Below, piece after piece: positions 25,602 to 34,385 of a stretch of DNA of 64,000 nucleotides. Origin of the DNA: Polyangium spumosum (GTDB lineage: Bacteria > Myxococcota_A > Polyangia > Polyangiales > Polyangiaceae); assembly GCF_009649845.1 (NCBI RefSeq), contig NZ_WJIE01000011.1, positions 1 through 64,000 of the forward strand, read 5' to 3'. Positions within the stretch are counted from its first letter, which is position 1. Each line of letters starts with the position of its first letter. Both the position numbers and the translations under genes were made by a program. The notes under the pieces are model-generated. The model was given only the letters and a program-made list of their open reading frames with translations, was not told the DNA's origin and did no database searches.

Positions 25602-26867
25602 TTGACGGCCGCACGACTCGACTTCGGCAGCACGCTCAGCGAGGGGGCGCTCGCCCCGACGTACCGGGCGTTCGAGCATTTTCGCGAGGTGCGCGTCACG
25701 CAGGGCCTCGCGGAGGTGGCGCACGACAAGCTGCTCGCGGCGCTGAACGCCGCCGTCGCCGCGACGGCCAGGCGGCTCGGCCTGAAGCCCCGCGACGTCG
25801 AGGCGATCCTGCCGTGGTCCGGGTACATGGGCCAGCTCCAGCAGCTCGAGCGCGCGCGTATCGAGGCGCTGAGCGTCTTCGAGCAATACGCCGCGTCCGT
25901 CGGCGGGCTGCTCACGGGCCTCGCGGGGGCCACGATGGAGGTCGATCCCAAGCGCAAGAGCGCCGCGCAGACGCTCACCAACGTCGCGCGTCGTTTCTCG
26001 CGCGAGCGCGCGCTCGTGGGCCCGCTGAAGGTGCTCGCCGCCGAGCTCGAGGCCTGGGAAGAGGCCATGGAGAAGGCCGGTGAGCTCATCGATCGGAGCA
26101 AGCTCGTCCACCGGCACCTGCAGCGCCGGCAGCTCTTCCGCGTCTCGCTCGTGTTCCTGATCTTCGCCGTCTGCTCGGTCGCGGGCGCGTTCGTGATCCG
26201 CGAGCGCCGCATCACCACGGCCCGCGAGAAGCTCGACGCGAAGATCACGGCCGCGGTCGATCCGTGCTCGATCACGGACCTCGACGAGGACGAGAAGCGG
26301 CACGCGCTGCCTGCGCATTTCGCGCGTATCGACGAGAAAAAGAAGGCGTGCGAGGAGCGGCGGGCCCGCGAGCGGTACGAGGCGTCGTGCGACGCGCTCG
26401 CGAAGGCGGTCGAGTCGGGCAAGCTCGCCGCGGAGGACAAGGCGACGGCGAAGGCCGCCGCCGAGAAGCTCGAGCGCGCCGCGGAGGCCAAGCTCGTGGC
26501 CGCGGATCTTTTGGCCAAAGAGGCCGAGATGCCGTGCGGGGACACGAAGGCGAAGGGCCGCATCTGGCTCGCGTATGCGCGCGGGGCGGCGCGCTCCGTG
26601 GCCGCGTGGGCGGACGTGCCGGCGATCTCCGACGACCTGAAGAAGGCGCTCGCCTCGAAGGAGCTCGAGAAGGAGACGGCCTACAAGGAGGGCATCGCGC
26701 CCGACGCCGAGGAGGTCGCGACGCGCGCGATCAAGGGCGACGCGGCGGCGATGGTGCGCGCCGAGAAGCTCTGCAAGGGTCGCGCGGAGTACGGCCTCGA
26801 GAACGGCAAGAAGTGCCAGCGGTTCCTGCAGATCCTCGAGGGCCTCGCGAAGCAAAAGAAGCGGTGA
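25602..26867 (+). CDS. Hypothetical single-pass membrane protein
   Basis: 421-aa protein with one strong transmembrane segment (about residues 180-202, FRVSLVFLIFAVCSVAGAFVI) between two mostly helical, charged parts. The N-terminal part is cytosolic-looking. The C-terminal part is rich in Lys/Glu/Ala and has paired Cys residues (VDPCSI, KKACEER, ASCDAL, EMPCGD, EKLCKG, KKCQRF) that could form disulfides outside the membrane. The start is taken as TTG 25602 with GAGGGAG directly upstream; no ATG fits better. The family was not recognised. It lies 49 nt upstream of the kinase gene start and on the same strand, so it may belong to the kinase operon. Confidence 0.68.
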   Translation: MTAARLDFGSTLSEGALAPTYRAFEHFREVRVTQGLAEVAHDKLLAALNAAVAATARRLGLKPRDVEAILPWSGYMGQLQQLERARIEALSVFEQYAASVGGLLTGLAGATMEVDPKRKSAAQTLTNVARRFSRERALVGPLKVLAAELEAWEEAMEKAGELIDRSKLVHRHLQRRQLFRVSLVFLIFAVCSVAGAFVIRERRITTAREKLDAKITAAVDPCSITDLDEDEKRHALPAHFARIDEKKKACEERRARERYEASCDALAKAVESGKLAAEDKATAKAAAEKLERAAEAKLVAADLLAKEAEMPCGDTKAKGRIWLAYARGAARSVAAWADVPAISDDLKKALASKELEKETAYKEGIAPDAEEVATRAIKGDAAAMVRAEKLCKGRAEYGLENGKKCQRFLQILEGLAKQKKR

Positions 26868-26916
26868 TCCGGCACTCGCCTTGACAGCCCCCGTCCGAGG
26901 CGGTTCGATCGGCTTG

Positions 26917-28266
26917 ATGGACCACGTGGCCGCCGCCGACGTCTTGCAACGAGCCCGGGCGCGCGTGGGGCAGGTCTTGCGTGGCAAGTGGCGGCTCGAC
27001 GGCCTGCTCGGCGTCGGCGGCACGGCCTGCGTCTACGCGGCGACGCACCGGAACGGCAAGCGCGGCGCGGTGAAGCTCTTGCGGCCCGAGTACGCGACCG
27101 ACGAGGAGGCGCGCCGCCGCTTCCTGCGCGAGGGTTACGTCGCGAACCGCATCGAGCACCCCGGCGCGGTCGCCGTGCTCGACGACGACGCGGCCGAAGA
27201 CGGCACGGTTTTCCTCGTGATGGAGCTGCTCGAGGGGCAGAACCTCGACGAGCGGGTGCGCTCGTTTCCCGGCGGTCGCTTGCACCCCGCCGAGGTCGCG
27301 TTTGTCGCCGAGCGGCTGCTCGACGTCCTCGCCGCCGCCCACGACAAGGGCGTCGTGCATCGGGATCTGAAGCCCGAGAACGTGTTCCTGACGCGGTCGG
27401 GCGCGGTGAAGATCCTCGACTTCGGCATCGCGCGTCTGCGCGAGACGACAAACGTCGGAGGCGTGGGGCGCGCGACGGAGGTCGGCAGCGTCATGGGCAC
27501 GCCGGCCTTCATGCCGCCGGAGCAGGCGCTCGGGCACACGGCCGAGATCGACGCGCGCACCGATCTGTGGGCGCTCGGCGCGGTGATGTTTCACGCGCTC
27601 TCCGGCAAGCTCGTGCACGAGGCCGAGACGGTGAACAAGGTGCTGCTCCTGGCGATGACGCGGCAAGCGCCGCCGATCGCCTCGATCGTGCCCGGCCTGC
27701 CGCCCGAGTTTTGCGAGGTCGTCGATCGCGCGCTCGCCTTCCGTCGCCAGGATCGCTGGCCCGACGCGCGCGTGATGCAGCGCGCCTTGCGCGCCGCGAT
27801 GCAACGTTTGCCGCCGGCGCCGCCGCTCGTGATCGGCCCCGGCGAGGGCCCTCCCGGCCCGCTGGAGCGCACGGGTTCGCCGCTCTCGCGGGACGCCTCG
27901 TCGGCCGCGTTTCCTTCACGCAAGCCCCTCGTCGTGGGCCTCTCGCTCGCCTTGGCCCTCGCGCTCGGCGGGGCCGTGGTTGTTTTCGTCCGCGTCCGCG
28001 CGGCGGCGCCCACGCCGGTGGAGACGAGGCACGCCGCCGCGCCCGAGCCTGCGCCGTCACCGACGTTGCCGCCGGCCCTCCCGCCGCCCGCGTCGGCCGC
28101 GCCGGTCGTGGCCTCCGCCGCGGCCGAGCCGACGCCTCCGCCTTCGGCGCGTGTGGCTCCGGCCGCGACGACGACGGGGGCGCGTGTCGCGCCGACCCCG
28201 GCACCTCCGACGACGACCACGAAGCCGCAACAAGGCGGGACGAAGGATATCTTCAGCGAATGGTGA
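26917..28266 (+). CDS. Membrane Ser/Thr protein kinase
   Basis: 449-aa Hanks-type kinase with a cytoplasmic catalytic domain (about 26-295) and one transmembrane helix near residues 335-360 (LVVGLSLALALALGGAVVVFV). The nucleotide loop is LGVGGTACVYAA, the catalytic Lys is Lys53 in AVKLL, the catalytic loop is HRDLKPEN (148-155) and the metal motif is DFG (168-170). All key residues are present. After the membrane comes an extracytoplasmic Pro/Ala/Thr-rich tail ending in KDIFSEW. The start is ATG 26917; a TTG at 26881 would add 12 residues. The stop overlaps the start of the TPR protein gene by 7 nt, so both are made together. Confidence 0.92.
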   Translation: MDHVAAADVLQRARARVGQVLRGKWRLDGLLGVGGTACVYAATHRNGKRGAVKLLRPEYATDEEARRRFLREGYVANRIEHPGAVAVLDDDAAEDGTVFLVMELLEGQNLDERVRSFPGGRLHPAEVAFVAERLLDVLAAAHDKGVVHRDLKPENVFLTRSGAVKILDFGIARLRETTNVGGVGRATEVGSVMGTPAFMPPEQALGHTAEIDARTDLWALGAVMFHALSGKLVHEAETVNKVLLLAMTRQAPPIASIVPGLPPEFCEVVDRALAFRRQDRWPDARVMQRALRAAMQRLPPAPPLVIGPGEGPPGPLERTGSPLSRDASSAAFPSRKPLVVGLSLALALALGGAVVVFVRVRAAAPTPVETRHAAAPEPAPSPTLPPALPPPASAAPVVASAAAEPTPPPSARVAPAATTTGARVAPTPAPPTTTTKPQQGGTKDIFSEW

Positions 28267-29234
28267 CCCGGAAGAACGCCCCCTCGACGTCTCGAAGGCG
28301 CCTCGTTTGGGCTCTCGGGATGGGCGCGGCTCTTGGTTCGGTCTTGCTCGCGCGTCCGGCCGCGGCCGATCAGATGGAAGACGACATGCGGCGGGCCGAG
28401 GAGCTCTTCAAGGAGGCGCGGGCCGCCGTCGAGAACAACGATTACGCCGCGGCTTGCCCCAAGTTCGAGGAGAGCCTCGCGCTCGCGCGCCGGGCCGGCA
28501 CGCTCTTCAACCTCGCGCAATGCGAGGAGCACGAGGGGCGGCTCGTCACGGCGCTGCGGTATTACAAGGAGGGCATCGTCGTCCTCGACCCCGGCGACCC
28601 GCGCCTCGCGCCCTCGAAGCAGAAGCTCGCGGAGATCGAGCCGCGGATCCCGTTCCTCACGATCAAGCCGAAGGGCACGTTGCCCAGGGACAGCCGCGTC
28701 ACGATCGACGGCAAGGAGGTCGAGGGCCTCGGCGTCGCGTTGCCGGTCAACCCCGGCACACGCACGATCGCCGTGCTCGCGCCGAAGCACACGGTGGAGA
28801 AGTTCGTCGTCGAGGTCGCCGAGGCCGAGCAGGTGGAGCTGCTCGTGACCGCCGGCAAGGTGATCGTCGAGCCGACGCGCCCCGTGGCTGCCGTCCTCGG
28901 GCCGCGGCGTATCGCGGGCTTCGCGGCGCTCGGCGTGGGCGCGCTCGGGTTCGTGGGGGCGATCATCACGGGCGGGATCATCGTCTCGGCGGACGGCCGC
29001 GTCGAGGAGGGCTGCCCGCGGGTGAAATGCGACACGGCCGCCGGGCACGAGGCGGCGGAGCTCGGCAAATCGATGCTCGTGCCGAATGCGATCATGTGGG
29101 GCGTGGGTATCGCGGGGGCGGGGACGGGGGCGGTCTTGTTGCTGCTCGAGGCGAAGAAGGGCCCGGAGAAACCGAAGACCGGCCATTCTTTCGTCGTGGG
29201 GCCTGGTTTCGTGGGGGTGCGCGGGAGTTTTTGA
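28260..29234 (+). CDS. Exported TPR/PEGA-like membrane protein
   Basis: 324-aa exported protein with a signal peptide (cleaved near AAA-DQ), then a TPR-like helical part (residues about 40-120) with AEELFKEARAAVENNDYAAACPKFEESLALA followed by TLFNLAQCEEHEGRL, a motif very common in myxobacterial proteins next to kinases. A beta-rich section resembling a PEGA domain (VTIDGKEVEGLGVALPVNPGTRTIAVLAP) follows, then two C-terminal hydrophobic helices (about 215-240 and 280-305). ATG 28260 overlaps the kinase stop and the protein's stop overlaps the next ATG (TGATG). It is probably an extracytoplasmic partner or cell-wall-linked module of the kinase system; its exact function is unknown. Confidence 0.85.
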   Translation: MVTRKNAPSTSRRRLVWALGMGAALGSVLLARPAAADQMEDDMRRAEELFKEARAAVENNDYAAACPKFEESLALARRAGTLFNLAQCEEHEGRLVTALRYYKEGIVVLDPGDPRLAPSKQKLAEIEPRIPFLTIKPKGTLPRDSRVTIDGKEVEGLGVALPVNPGTRTIAVLAPKHTVEKFVVEVAEAEQVELLVTAGKVIVEPTRPVAAVLGPRRIAGFAALGVGALGFVGAIITGGIIVSADGRVEEGCPRVKCDTAAGHEAAELGKSMLVPNAIMWGVGIAGAGTGAVLLLLEAKKGPEKPKTGHSFVVGPGFVGVRGSF

Positions 29235-30535
29235 TGCGATCCACGAAAAAGACGCGGGCGCTCGGCCAGGTCCTCGCCCTCTCGTTTGTCCTCGGCGCGG
29301 GCGGGTGCGTGGTCCTCGGGTACAACTTCGACAAGAAGCCGCCGGACTCGTGCGAGAGGACGGCGGATTGCCCGGGGGTGGACTCCGATTGCGGCAAACG
29401 CGCCTGCACGGAGGGCGTGTGCACGTACGTGGAGGTCAAGGACGCGGGGGAGAAGCCGCTCGGCCAGCCGCGTGATGATTGCCAGGACGTGACGTGTGAC
29501 GGGAAGGGGCTCGCGGTGTCGAAGCCTGCGCCGCTGGAGGTCCCCTTGCCCGGGGACGAGTGCGCGGTGGGCCAGTGTTTTGATGGAACGCCGCTCGTCG
29601 TGCCCAAGGAGAAGGACACGCCCTGCGGCAAGGACGGCGCGCTCGCGTGTGACGGAGCCGGGTTCTGCGCCGGTTGCACGATGCCGAGCGAATGCGGAGA
29701 CGACAACCTCTGCTTGAAGTGGTCGTGCACGGAGGGCATCTGCATCGGCGCGTACGAGCCGGTCGGTACGATCCTCGCGGACACGGTGAAGGGTGATTGC
29801 ATGGCCGAGGCCTGCGACGGCGCGGGGGGGATCGACCAGATCCCGTATCCGATGGACGCGGCCGACGACATGAACCCCTGCACCGCCGACATCTGCAAGG
29901 GCACCACGACGGAGCACGAGAATGCCGCGAACGGCACGCCGTGCGAGACCGGGTGCAGGGCGTGCACGGATGGGGTGTGCGGCGAGTGCAGCGAGGGGAC
30001 CACTTGCGTGGCCGAGGTCTGCGTCTCGAATGGTGCGCAACCCGTGGGCTCGGCGTGCGCCGGGCCTGCAGATTGCAAGACCGGCTTTTGCATCGACAAT
30101 ATATGCTGCGAGAGCGCGTGCGCGGAAGACTGCATGGGCTGCGGCAATACGACGACCGGGCAACCGAACGGCATCTGCGCGCCCGCGCTCGACAACACGA
30201 ACCCGGGCGGCCGCTGCGAGGGGCTCGACGTGTGCATCGGCGGGACGTGCCGGTGCGAGAACGGCGTCCTGGATGGCAACGAGCTGAAGGTGGATTGCGG
30301 AGGGACCTGCGCGCCGTGCAAGGGTACGTGGGTGTGTAATGGCACTTCCGGATGCGGCGCCCCGGTCGCGAAGTGCTGCGCGTTCGACTGCATCGGCTGC
30401 GACGACGAGACGGCGGCGTGCTTCGAGCTCCAGAACACGCCGTGCTTCATCGGGGAGAATCCCAAGACGTTCACCGGCGGTACGTTTTGGGACATCTGCG
30501 CGAAATGCAATCGCATGACGTGCCTCTGCCAGTAA
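29234..30535 (+). CDS. Cys-rich lipoprotein
   Basis: 433-aa exported lipoprotein. The lipobox is GAGGC (Cys25). The rest carries dozens of Cys in a repeated small-domain pattern such as CxxxADCxGxDSDCxxxxC, FCIDNICCESACAEDCMGC and CGGTCAPC. This kind of Cys-rich tandem array, common in myxobacterial and delta-proteobacterial surface proteins, is likely folded by disulfides outside the cell and used for binding. There is no catalytic motif. It is coupled to the preceding gene by TGATG and is the third gene of the kinase operon. The MscS-like gene starts 49 nt downstream on the same strand. Confidence 0.87.
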   Translation: MRSTKKTRALGQVLALSFVLGAGGCVVLGYNFDKKPPDSCERTADCPGVDSDCGKRACTEGVCTYVEVKDAGEKPLGQPRDDCQDVTCDGKGLAVSKPAPLEVPLPGDECAVGQCFDGTPLVVPKEKDTPCGKDGALACDGAGFCAGCTMPSECGDDNLCLKWSCTEGICIGAYEPVGTILADTVKGDCMAEACDGAGGIDQIPYPMDAADDMNPCTADICKGTTTEHENAANGTPCETGCRACTDGVCGECSEGTTCVAEVCVSNGAQPVGSACAGPADCKTGFCIDNICCESACAEDCMGCGNTTTGQPNGICAPALDNTNPGGRCEGLDVCIGGTCRCENGVLDGNELKVDCGGTCAPCKGTWVCNGTSGCGAPVAKCCAFDCIGCDDETAACFELQNTPCFIGENPKTFTGGTFWDICAKCNRMTCLCQ

Positions 30536-30584
30536 TCGCGCCGTCGCGCTTGACCTTGCCGGGCCGCCGACCGAAGCTTCGCCC

Positions 30585-32207
30585 GTGCATCCGCTCCGTC
30601 CGCTCCGTGGCGTCCTCCTCGCGCTGATGTGCCTGGCGCTGCCGCTCGGCGCCGACGCCGCGCCGGACGCCTCGGCGCCCGCGCCGGACGCCGCCGCTGC
30701 TCCCGCGGCCGCCTCCGCGTCCGCCTCCGCCGCCGCCGCCGCGCCCGCCGCCGCCTCCGCCGCCGCGCCCGCCCCTCCCATCGTCGAAGGCGTCCCCGTT
30801 CGCCTCCGCGACGCGCGTATCTTCTCGCTTCACGCCTCCCGCGCGGGGGAGTCTCCCGAGGAGCGCGCGCGCGCCGCCTCGATGGCCCTGCGCGCCGCCT
30901 CCGAGAGCGGGGACGAGGCGCCCGTGCGGGTCGAGCGCCGCGGCGACGAGGCCCTCGTGGTCGTCGGGGACAAAACCATCGTCATCCTCGGCCCCGAAGA
31001 CGCCGCCGCCGCCGGCGACGCCACCGTCGCCACCCTCGCCGAGGACGTCGCCGGCCGCGTCCGCGTCGCGCTCGCCAAGGAGCAATCGCGCAGCGCCGCC
31101 CTGCTCACCTTGCTCTCCATCGCGCTCGTCGTCCTCTCGGGCATGGTCGCCCTCTTTTTTGCCCGCAAGATCGGCCAGGTCGCCGATCGGGCCCGCGTCT
31201 TCCTGGAGCAGCACCCCGAGCGTATCCCCGCGATTCGCCTCCAATCCATCGAGGTCGTGCGCCCCGAGTCGCTCCGCGCCGCGCTGCTCATCGCCACCAA
31301 GGCCGCGCGTGTCCTCTTTCGGCTCGGCATCGCGTATGGATGGGTGCTCATCTGCCTCTCGCTCTTCGAGCCCACGCGCGGCTATGCCGAGCGGCTCTCG
31401 GGGTTCGTCTTCGGGCCCCTTTATTCGCTGCTCGCGCGCCTCATCGGCTCGCTCCCCTTGCTCGTCGTCGCGGTCATCGCCGCGATCGCCCTCATCGTCC
31501 TCGTCCGCTTCATCAGCCTCTTCTTCGAGGGGGTCGCGCGGGGACAGACCACCCTCGATTGGCTGCCGGCCGACCTCGCCCCGCCGACCAGCATCCTCGT
31601 CCGCGCCGCCGTGGTCATCGCTTTTTTCCTCGTCGCCGCGCCGCTCGTGCTCGGCGACGACGACGGGGCGCTCGTGCGCGCCGGGACGGCCGTCATCGCG
31701 GCCCTCGCGCTCTCCACCACGCCGGTCGTGGCCAGCGCCGCCGTGGGGATCGTGGTCGTGTATGGCCGGCGCTTGTCGGTCGGTGAATATGCCGAGATCG
31801 GCGGGCGCGAGGGCCGGGTCCGCGCCATTTCGCTCCTCGAGGTCGAGCTCGAGGGCGAGGACGGGATCCTCCGGGTGCCGCACCTGTATTCGCTCGTCCG
31901 GCCCACGCGCCTGCTCGGCGCCGAGCCGCCGGTCTCCGTCGAGGTCACGCTCGAAGAGGCGGCCCTCGACGAGGACGTGCGTGAGCTCTTGCGCGAGGCG
32001 GCGGGCGCGGTGGGGGCGCGGCCGTTCGTCGAGCTCGTGCGGCTCGACGCCGAGGGGGTTTGTTATCGGGTCACCACGCACCACGCGGGCCCGGGGGCGC
32101 AGGGCGCGCTCGTCGGGATCCTCGCCGAGGCGCTCTCCGCGGCCGGCGTGCCCCTCGCGCGGGCGGGCCTGCGCGCCTTGCCTACTTCTCGAGCTGCGCG
32201 CGCATGA
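30585..32207 (+). CDS. MscS-like channel with N-terminal exported domain
   Basis: 540-aa membrane protein. It begins with a signal peptide (cleaved near GADA-AP), then a long Ala/Pro-rich linker (25-65) and a periplasmic domain of about 120 residues. Several transmembrane helices follow (near 180-200, 235-260, 290-315, 345-365 and 370-395), then an MscS-type beta domain (VGEYAEIGGREGRVRAISLLEVELEGEDGILRVPHLYS). The large N-terminal extension resembles MscK/MscM-type channels but is shorter. The start is GTG 30585; no better start with ATG before the signal peptide is found. The 3' end overlaps the convergent lipoprotein gene by 26 nt. It may be co-transcribed with the kinase operon. Confidence 0.8.
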   Translation: MHPLRPLRGVLLALMCLALPLGADAAPDASAPAPDAAAAPAAASASASAAAAAPAAASAAAPAPPIVEGVPVRLRDARIFSLHASRAGESPEERARAASMALRAASESGDEAPVRVERRGDEALVVVGDKTIVILGPEDAAAAGDATVATLAEDVAGRVRVALAKEQSRSAALLTLLSIALVVLSGMVALFFARKIGQVADRARVFLEQHPERIPAIRLQSIEVVRPESLRAALLIATKAARVLFRLGIAYGWVLICLSLFEPTRGYAERLSGFVFGPLYSLLARLIGSLPLLVVAVIAAIALIVLVRFISLFFEGVARGQTTLDWLPADLAPPTSILVRAAVVIAFFLVAAPLVLGDDDGALVRAGTAVIAALALSTTPVVASAAVGIVVVYGRRLSVGEYAEIGGREGRVRAISLLEVELEGEDGILRVPHLYSLVRPTRLLGAEPPVSVEVTLEEAALDEDVRELLREAAGAVGARPFVELVRLDAEGVCYRVTTHHAGPGAQGALVGILAEALSAAGVPLARAGLRALPTSRAARA

Positions 32208-33048
32208 ACGCGCGCCAGCCGTCGGGCTTCATCGTCTCCCTGGAGAGCAATTTCAGCTTGTAGGTCACCCATTCGGGGTGGTTCGGCAGGCTCAATTCCA
32301 TGTCGACGATGTGGAAATCCTTCTGGTCCACCCAGACGAAGCCGCCCCGGTTCTTCAATCCAGGGCCGTCGATCTCGTACTTGTTGCAGGGCGTGTTCTC
32401 GCGCGTCTCGTCGCCCACGTACGAGACCGTGACCTCGCCGCGATACACGAAGATCGGCCCCGTCTCGGCGTACGTCGGGTTCGCGATGCCGATCTTGAAC
32501 GAGCCGAGCGGGTTCTTGAGGTAACGAAAGGACAGGTTCAGGCTCCCGAGATCGAAGCTGTGCACGTGGAAGGGGGCGTGCTCGATCGAGATGGTATTCG
32601 GCGCGAATCCATTGATCTCGGCCCGGAGCGTCCGCGTCATGGGCGTATACTCGACCACCGCCACCTCTCGCTCGGCCCCGCCGCGCGTCATCTGCCGGGA
32701 TTCGAGGCGCGTCGCCAGGAAACGCGTCCAGTCCATCGTCGCCAGCACGTGGCTCGCGCTCTGGGGCCTCGGCCCCTGGAACTTGAAGGACTCGATCGTC
32801 TCGTGGTCGGCCACGTAAAACGACACGCGCTCCGGCTTCGAGCCGTCCGTGTTCGACTTGACGTAGTGGTAGGCGACGCCGACCGGGACCTTCGATTCGT
32901 CGAACTCGAACGCCTCGATGCCCGGCGCCTCGGGCTCGCCGCCGAAAAACGGAAACGCGCCGCCACACCCCGACGCGAAGAGCGCCCCCGCCAGACACGA
33001 TGCCCGCAACAACGCTCGCATGGTTCGGCATCGTAACAACATTTTCAT
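32182..33048 (-). CDS. Exported lipoprotein, unknown function
   Basis: 288-aa lipoprotein with lipobox FASGC (Cys28 from ATG 33048). The mature part is mostly beta-stranded (VAYHYVKSNTDGSKPERVSFYV, FDLGSLNLSFRYLKNP) with aromatic residues, and ends with DMELSLPNHPEWVTYKLKLLS. It has no known enzyme motif. ATG 33048 overlaps the cyclase stop (ATGA), so translation is coupled; an alternative ATG at 33021 begins exactly at the hydrophobic signal core. It is the last gene of the sulfatase-cyclase-lipoprotein operon. Its stop lies inside the end of the convergent MscS-like gene (26-nt overlap). Confidence 0.75.
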   Translation of the reverse strand: MKMLLRCRTMRALLRASCLAGALFASGCGGAFPFFGGEPEAPGIEAFEFDESKVPVGVAYHYVKSNTDGSKPERVSFYVADHETIESFKFQGPRPQSASHVLATMDWTRFLATRLESRQMTRGGAEREVAVVEYTPMTRTLRAEINGFAPNTISIEHAPFHVHSFDLGSLNLSFRYLKNPLGSFKIGIANPTYAETGPIFVYRGEVTVSYVGDETRENTPCNKYEIDGPGLKNRGGFVWVDQKDFHIVDMELSLPNHPEWVTYKLKLLSRETMKPDGWRAFMRAQLEK

Positions 33049-34382
33049 GCCAACCGAAAGATCCTGACGGGCTCCTTTCGCCCTCGCACGTGCAGCGGCG
33101 CCGTCGCCGTGGCCTCGGGCAGTTCGAGCGCGCACGCCTCGAAGACACGCTCGGTCACGAGGATCTGGGATCCGAGCTCCTTGTTGAGCCCCTCCACGCG
33201 TGACGCGACGTTCACCACGTCGCCGATCACCGTGTACTCTTTTCGCTCGGACGAACCCACGTTCCCGATGAGCGCCTTGCCCGACGCGACGCCGATGCCG
33301 ACTCGCGTCGCCGGGATCGCGCCCTCCGCGACGAGGGCTTCGAGCTTCGTGACGATCTCGAGCGCCGCCTCGACGGCGTTCTTGCAATCGTTGTCGCCCC
33401 GCAGCGGCGCGCCGAAGACGGCCATGAAGCCGTCGCCGAGGAACTTGTTCACGATGCCGTGGTGCGCGTTGACGCTCTCGATCATGAAATCGAAGAGGGC
33501 GTTCAGGTAACCCACGACCTCCTCGGGGCTCTTGCGCTCGGAGAACGCCGTGAAGTTGCGGACGTCGAGGAACATCACGCAGACCTCGCGCAGCTCGCTC
33601 TTGACGTCCGCCTTCTGCGCGAGCAGCCGCTCCACCACCGCGGGCGAGACGTGCTGGCCGAAGACGCTCAGGATGCGGCTGCGATCTTCGAGCGACTCGA
33701 GCGTCCGGCGAAACCCCTTCTCCAGCCGCCGCGCCACGAACCCCGCGGCCACGCCGCTCGCGAGCAGGACGAGCGCCTTGCCTCCGTGGTGCGCCATCGA
33801 GGTGAGCGAGGCGCTCGTCTTGCTCGCGTGGGTCGCGCCGCCCGAGAGGAGCGCGAGCAGGCCGTACTCGGCCGCGGCCACGATGCCCGAGAAGACGCAG
33901 AGCTTCGGATCGAGCCGGAGCGTCGAGAGCAGGATGAACACGAAGTACACGAACGCCGGCGGCAGGAGCAGCGCCTCGAAGGGCTCGACGATCGACATGT
34001 AATAGACGATCGCCAGCGTCGGCAGGCTCGTCTCGACGAACGTATCGATGTAACGCCGCGCCGCGGGGGGCCTCGTGCGTGTCTTGATGAGCTTCTCGAA
34101 CCCGCGCAACGCGACGAGCTCGTAGGCCGCGAACCCGCCGAGCAAGAGGCCCACGCGGACGCGGTCGAGGCGGCTGTGGAAGAGCTCGGCCATCGCGCCC
34201 GGGTAGGAGGCCGAGAACGCGAGGAACGCGATCAGCGCGCCGCCGAAGATGCCCGCGAGGAGCTGCGCCCGGAAGCGCTCGCTGATGAGGATCTCCCGCG
34301 CGAGGCTCGCGTCGATCGCCGCCGTCGCGCGCGGCGCGGCGCCCTGTCTCTGCTCCGTCACCAAGGACGGCGATGGTATCAC
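33045..34382 (-). CDS. Membrane class III adenylate/guanylate cyclase
   Basis: 445-aa cyclase making cAMP or cGMP. The N-terminal half has about six transmembrane helices (from residue 40 to 215). A short coiled linker with FGQHVSPAVVERLLAQ precedes the class III catalytic domain (about 255-440). Metal-binding aspartates sit in VMFLDVRNFTAFSE and in FLGDGFMAVFG, and the transition-state Asn/Arg motif is VVNVASRVEGLNK. The substrate is ATP or GTP: the lysine in RKEYTVIGD fits an adenylate cyclase. The start is GTG 34382, 3 nt after the sulfatase stop; GTG 34361 is also possible. The membrane part may sense an external signal. Confidence 0.9.
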   Translation of the reverse strand: MIPSPSLVTEQRQGAAPRATAAIDASLAREILISERFRAQLLAGIFGGALIAFLAFSASYPGAMAELFHSRLDRVRVGLLLGGFAAYELVALRGFEKLIKTRTRPPAARRYIDTFVETSLPTLAIVYYMSIVEPFEALLLPPAFVYFVFILLSTLRLDPKLCVFSGIVAAAEYGLLALLSGGATHASKTSASLTSMAHHGGKALVLLASGVAAGFVARRLEKGFRRTLESLEDRSRILSVFGQHVSPAVVERLLAQKADVKSELREVCVMFLDVRNFTAFSERKSPEEVVGYLNALFDFMIESVNAHHGIVNKFLGDGFMAVFGAPLRGDNDCKNAVEAALEIVTKLEALVAEGAIPATRVGIGVASGKALIGNVGSSERKEYTVIGDVVNVASRVEGLNKELGSQILVTERVFEACALELPEATATAPLHVRGRKEPVRIFRLA

Positions 34383-34385
34383 CTC

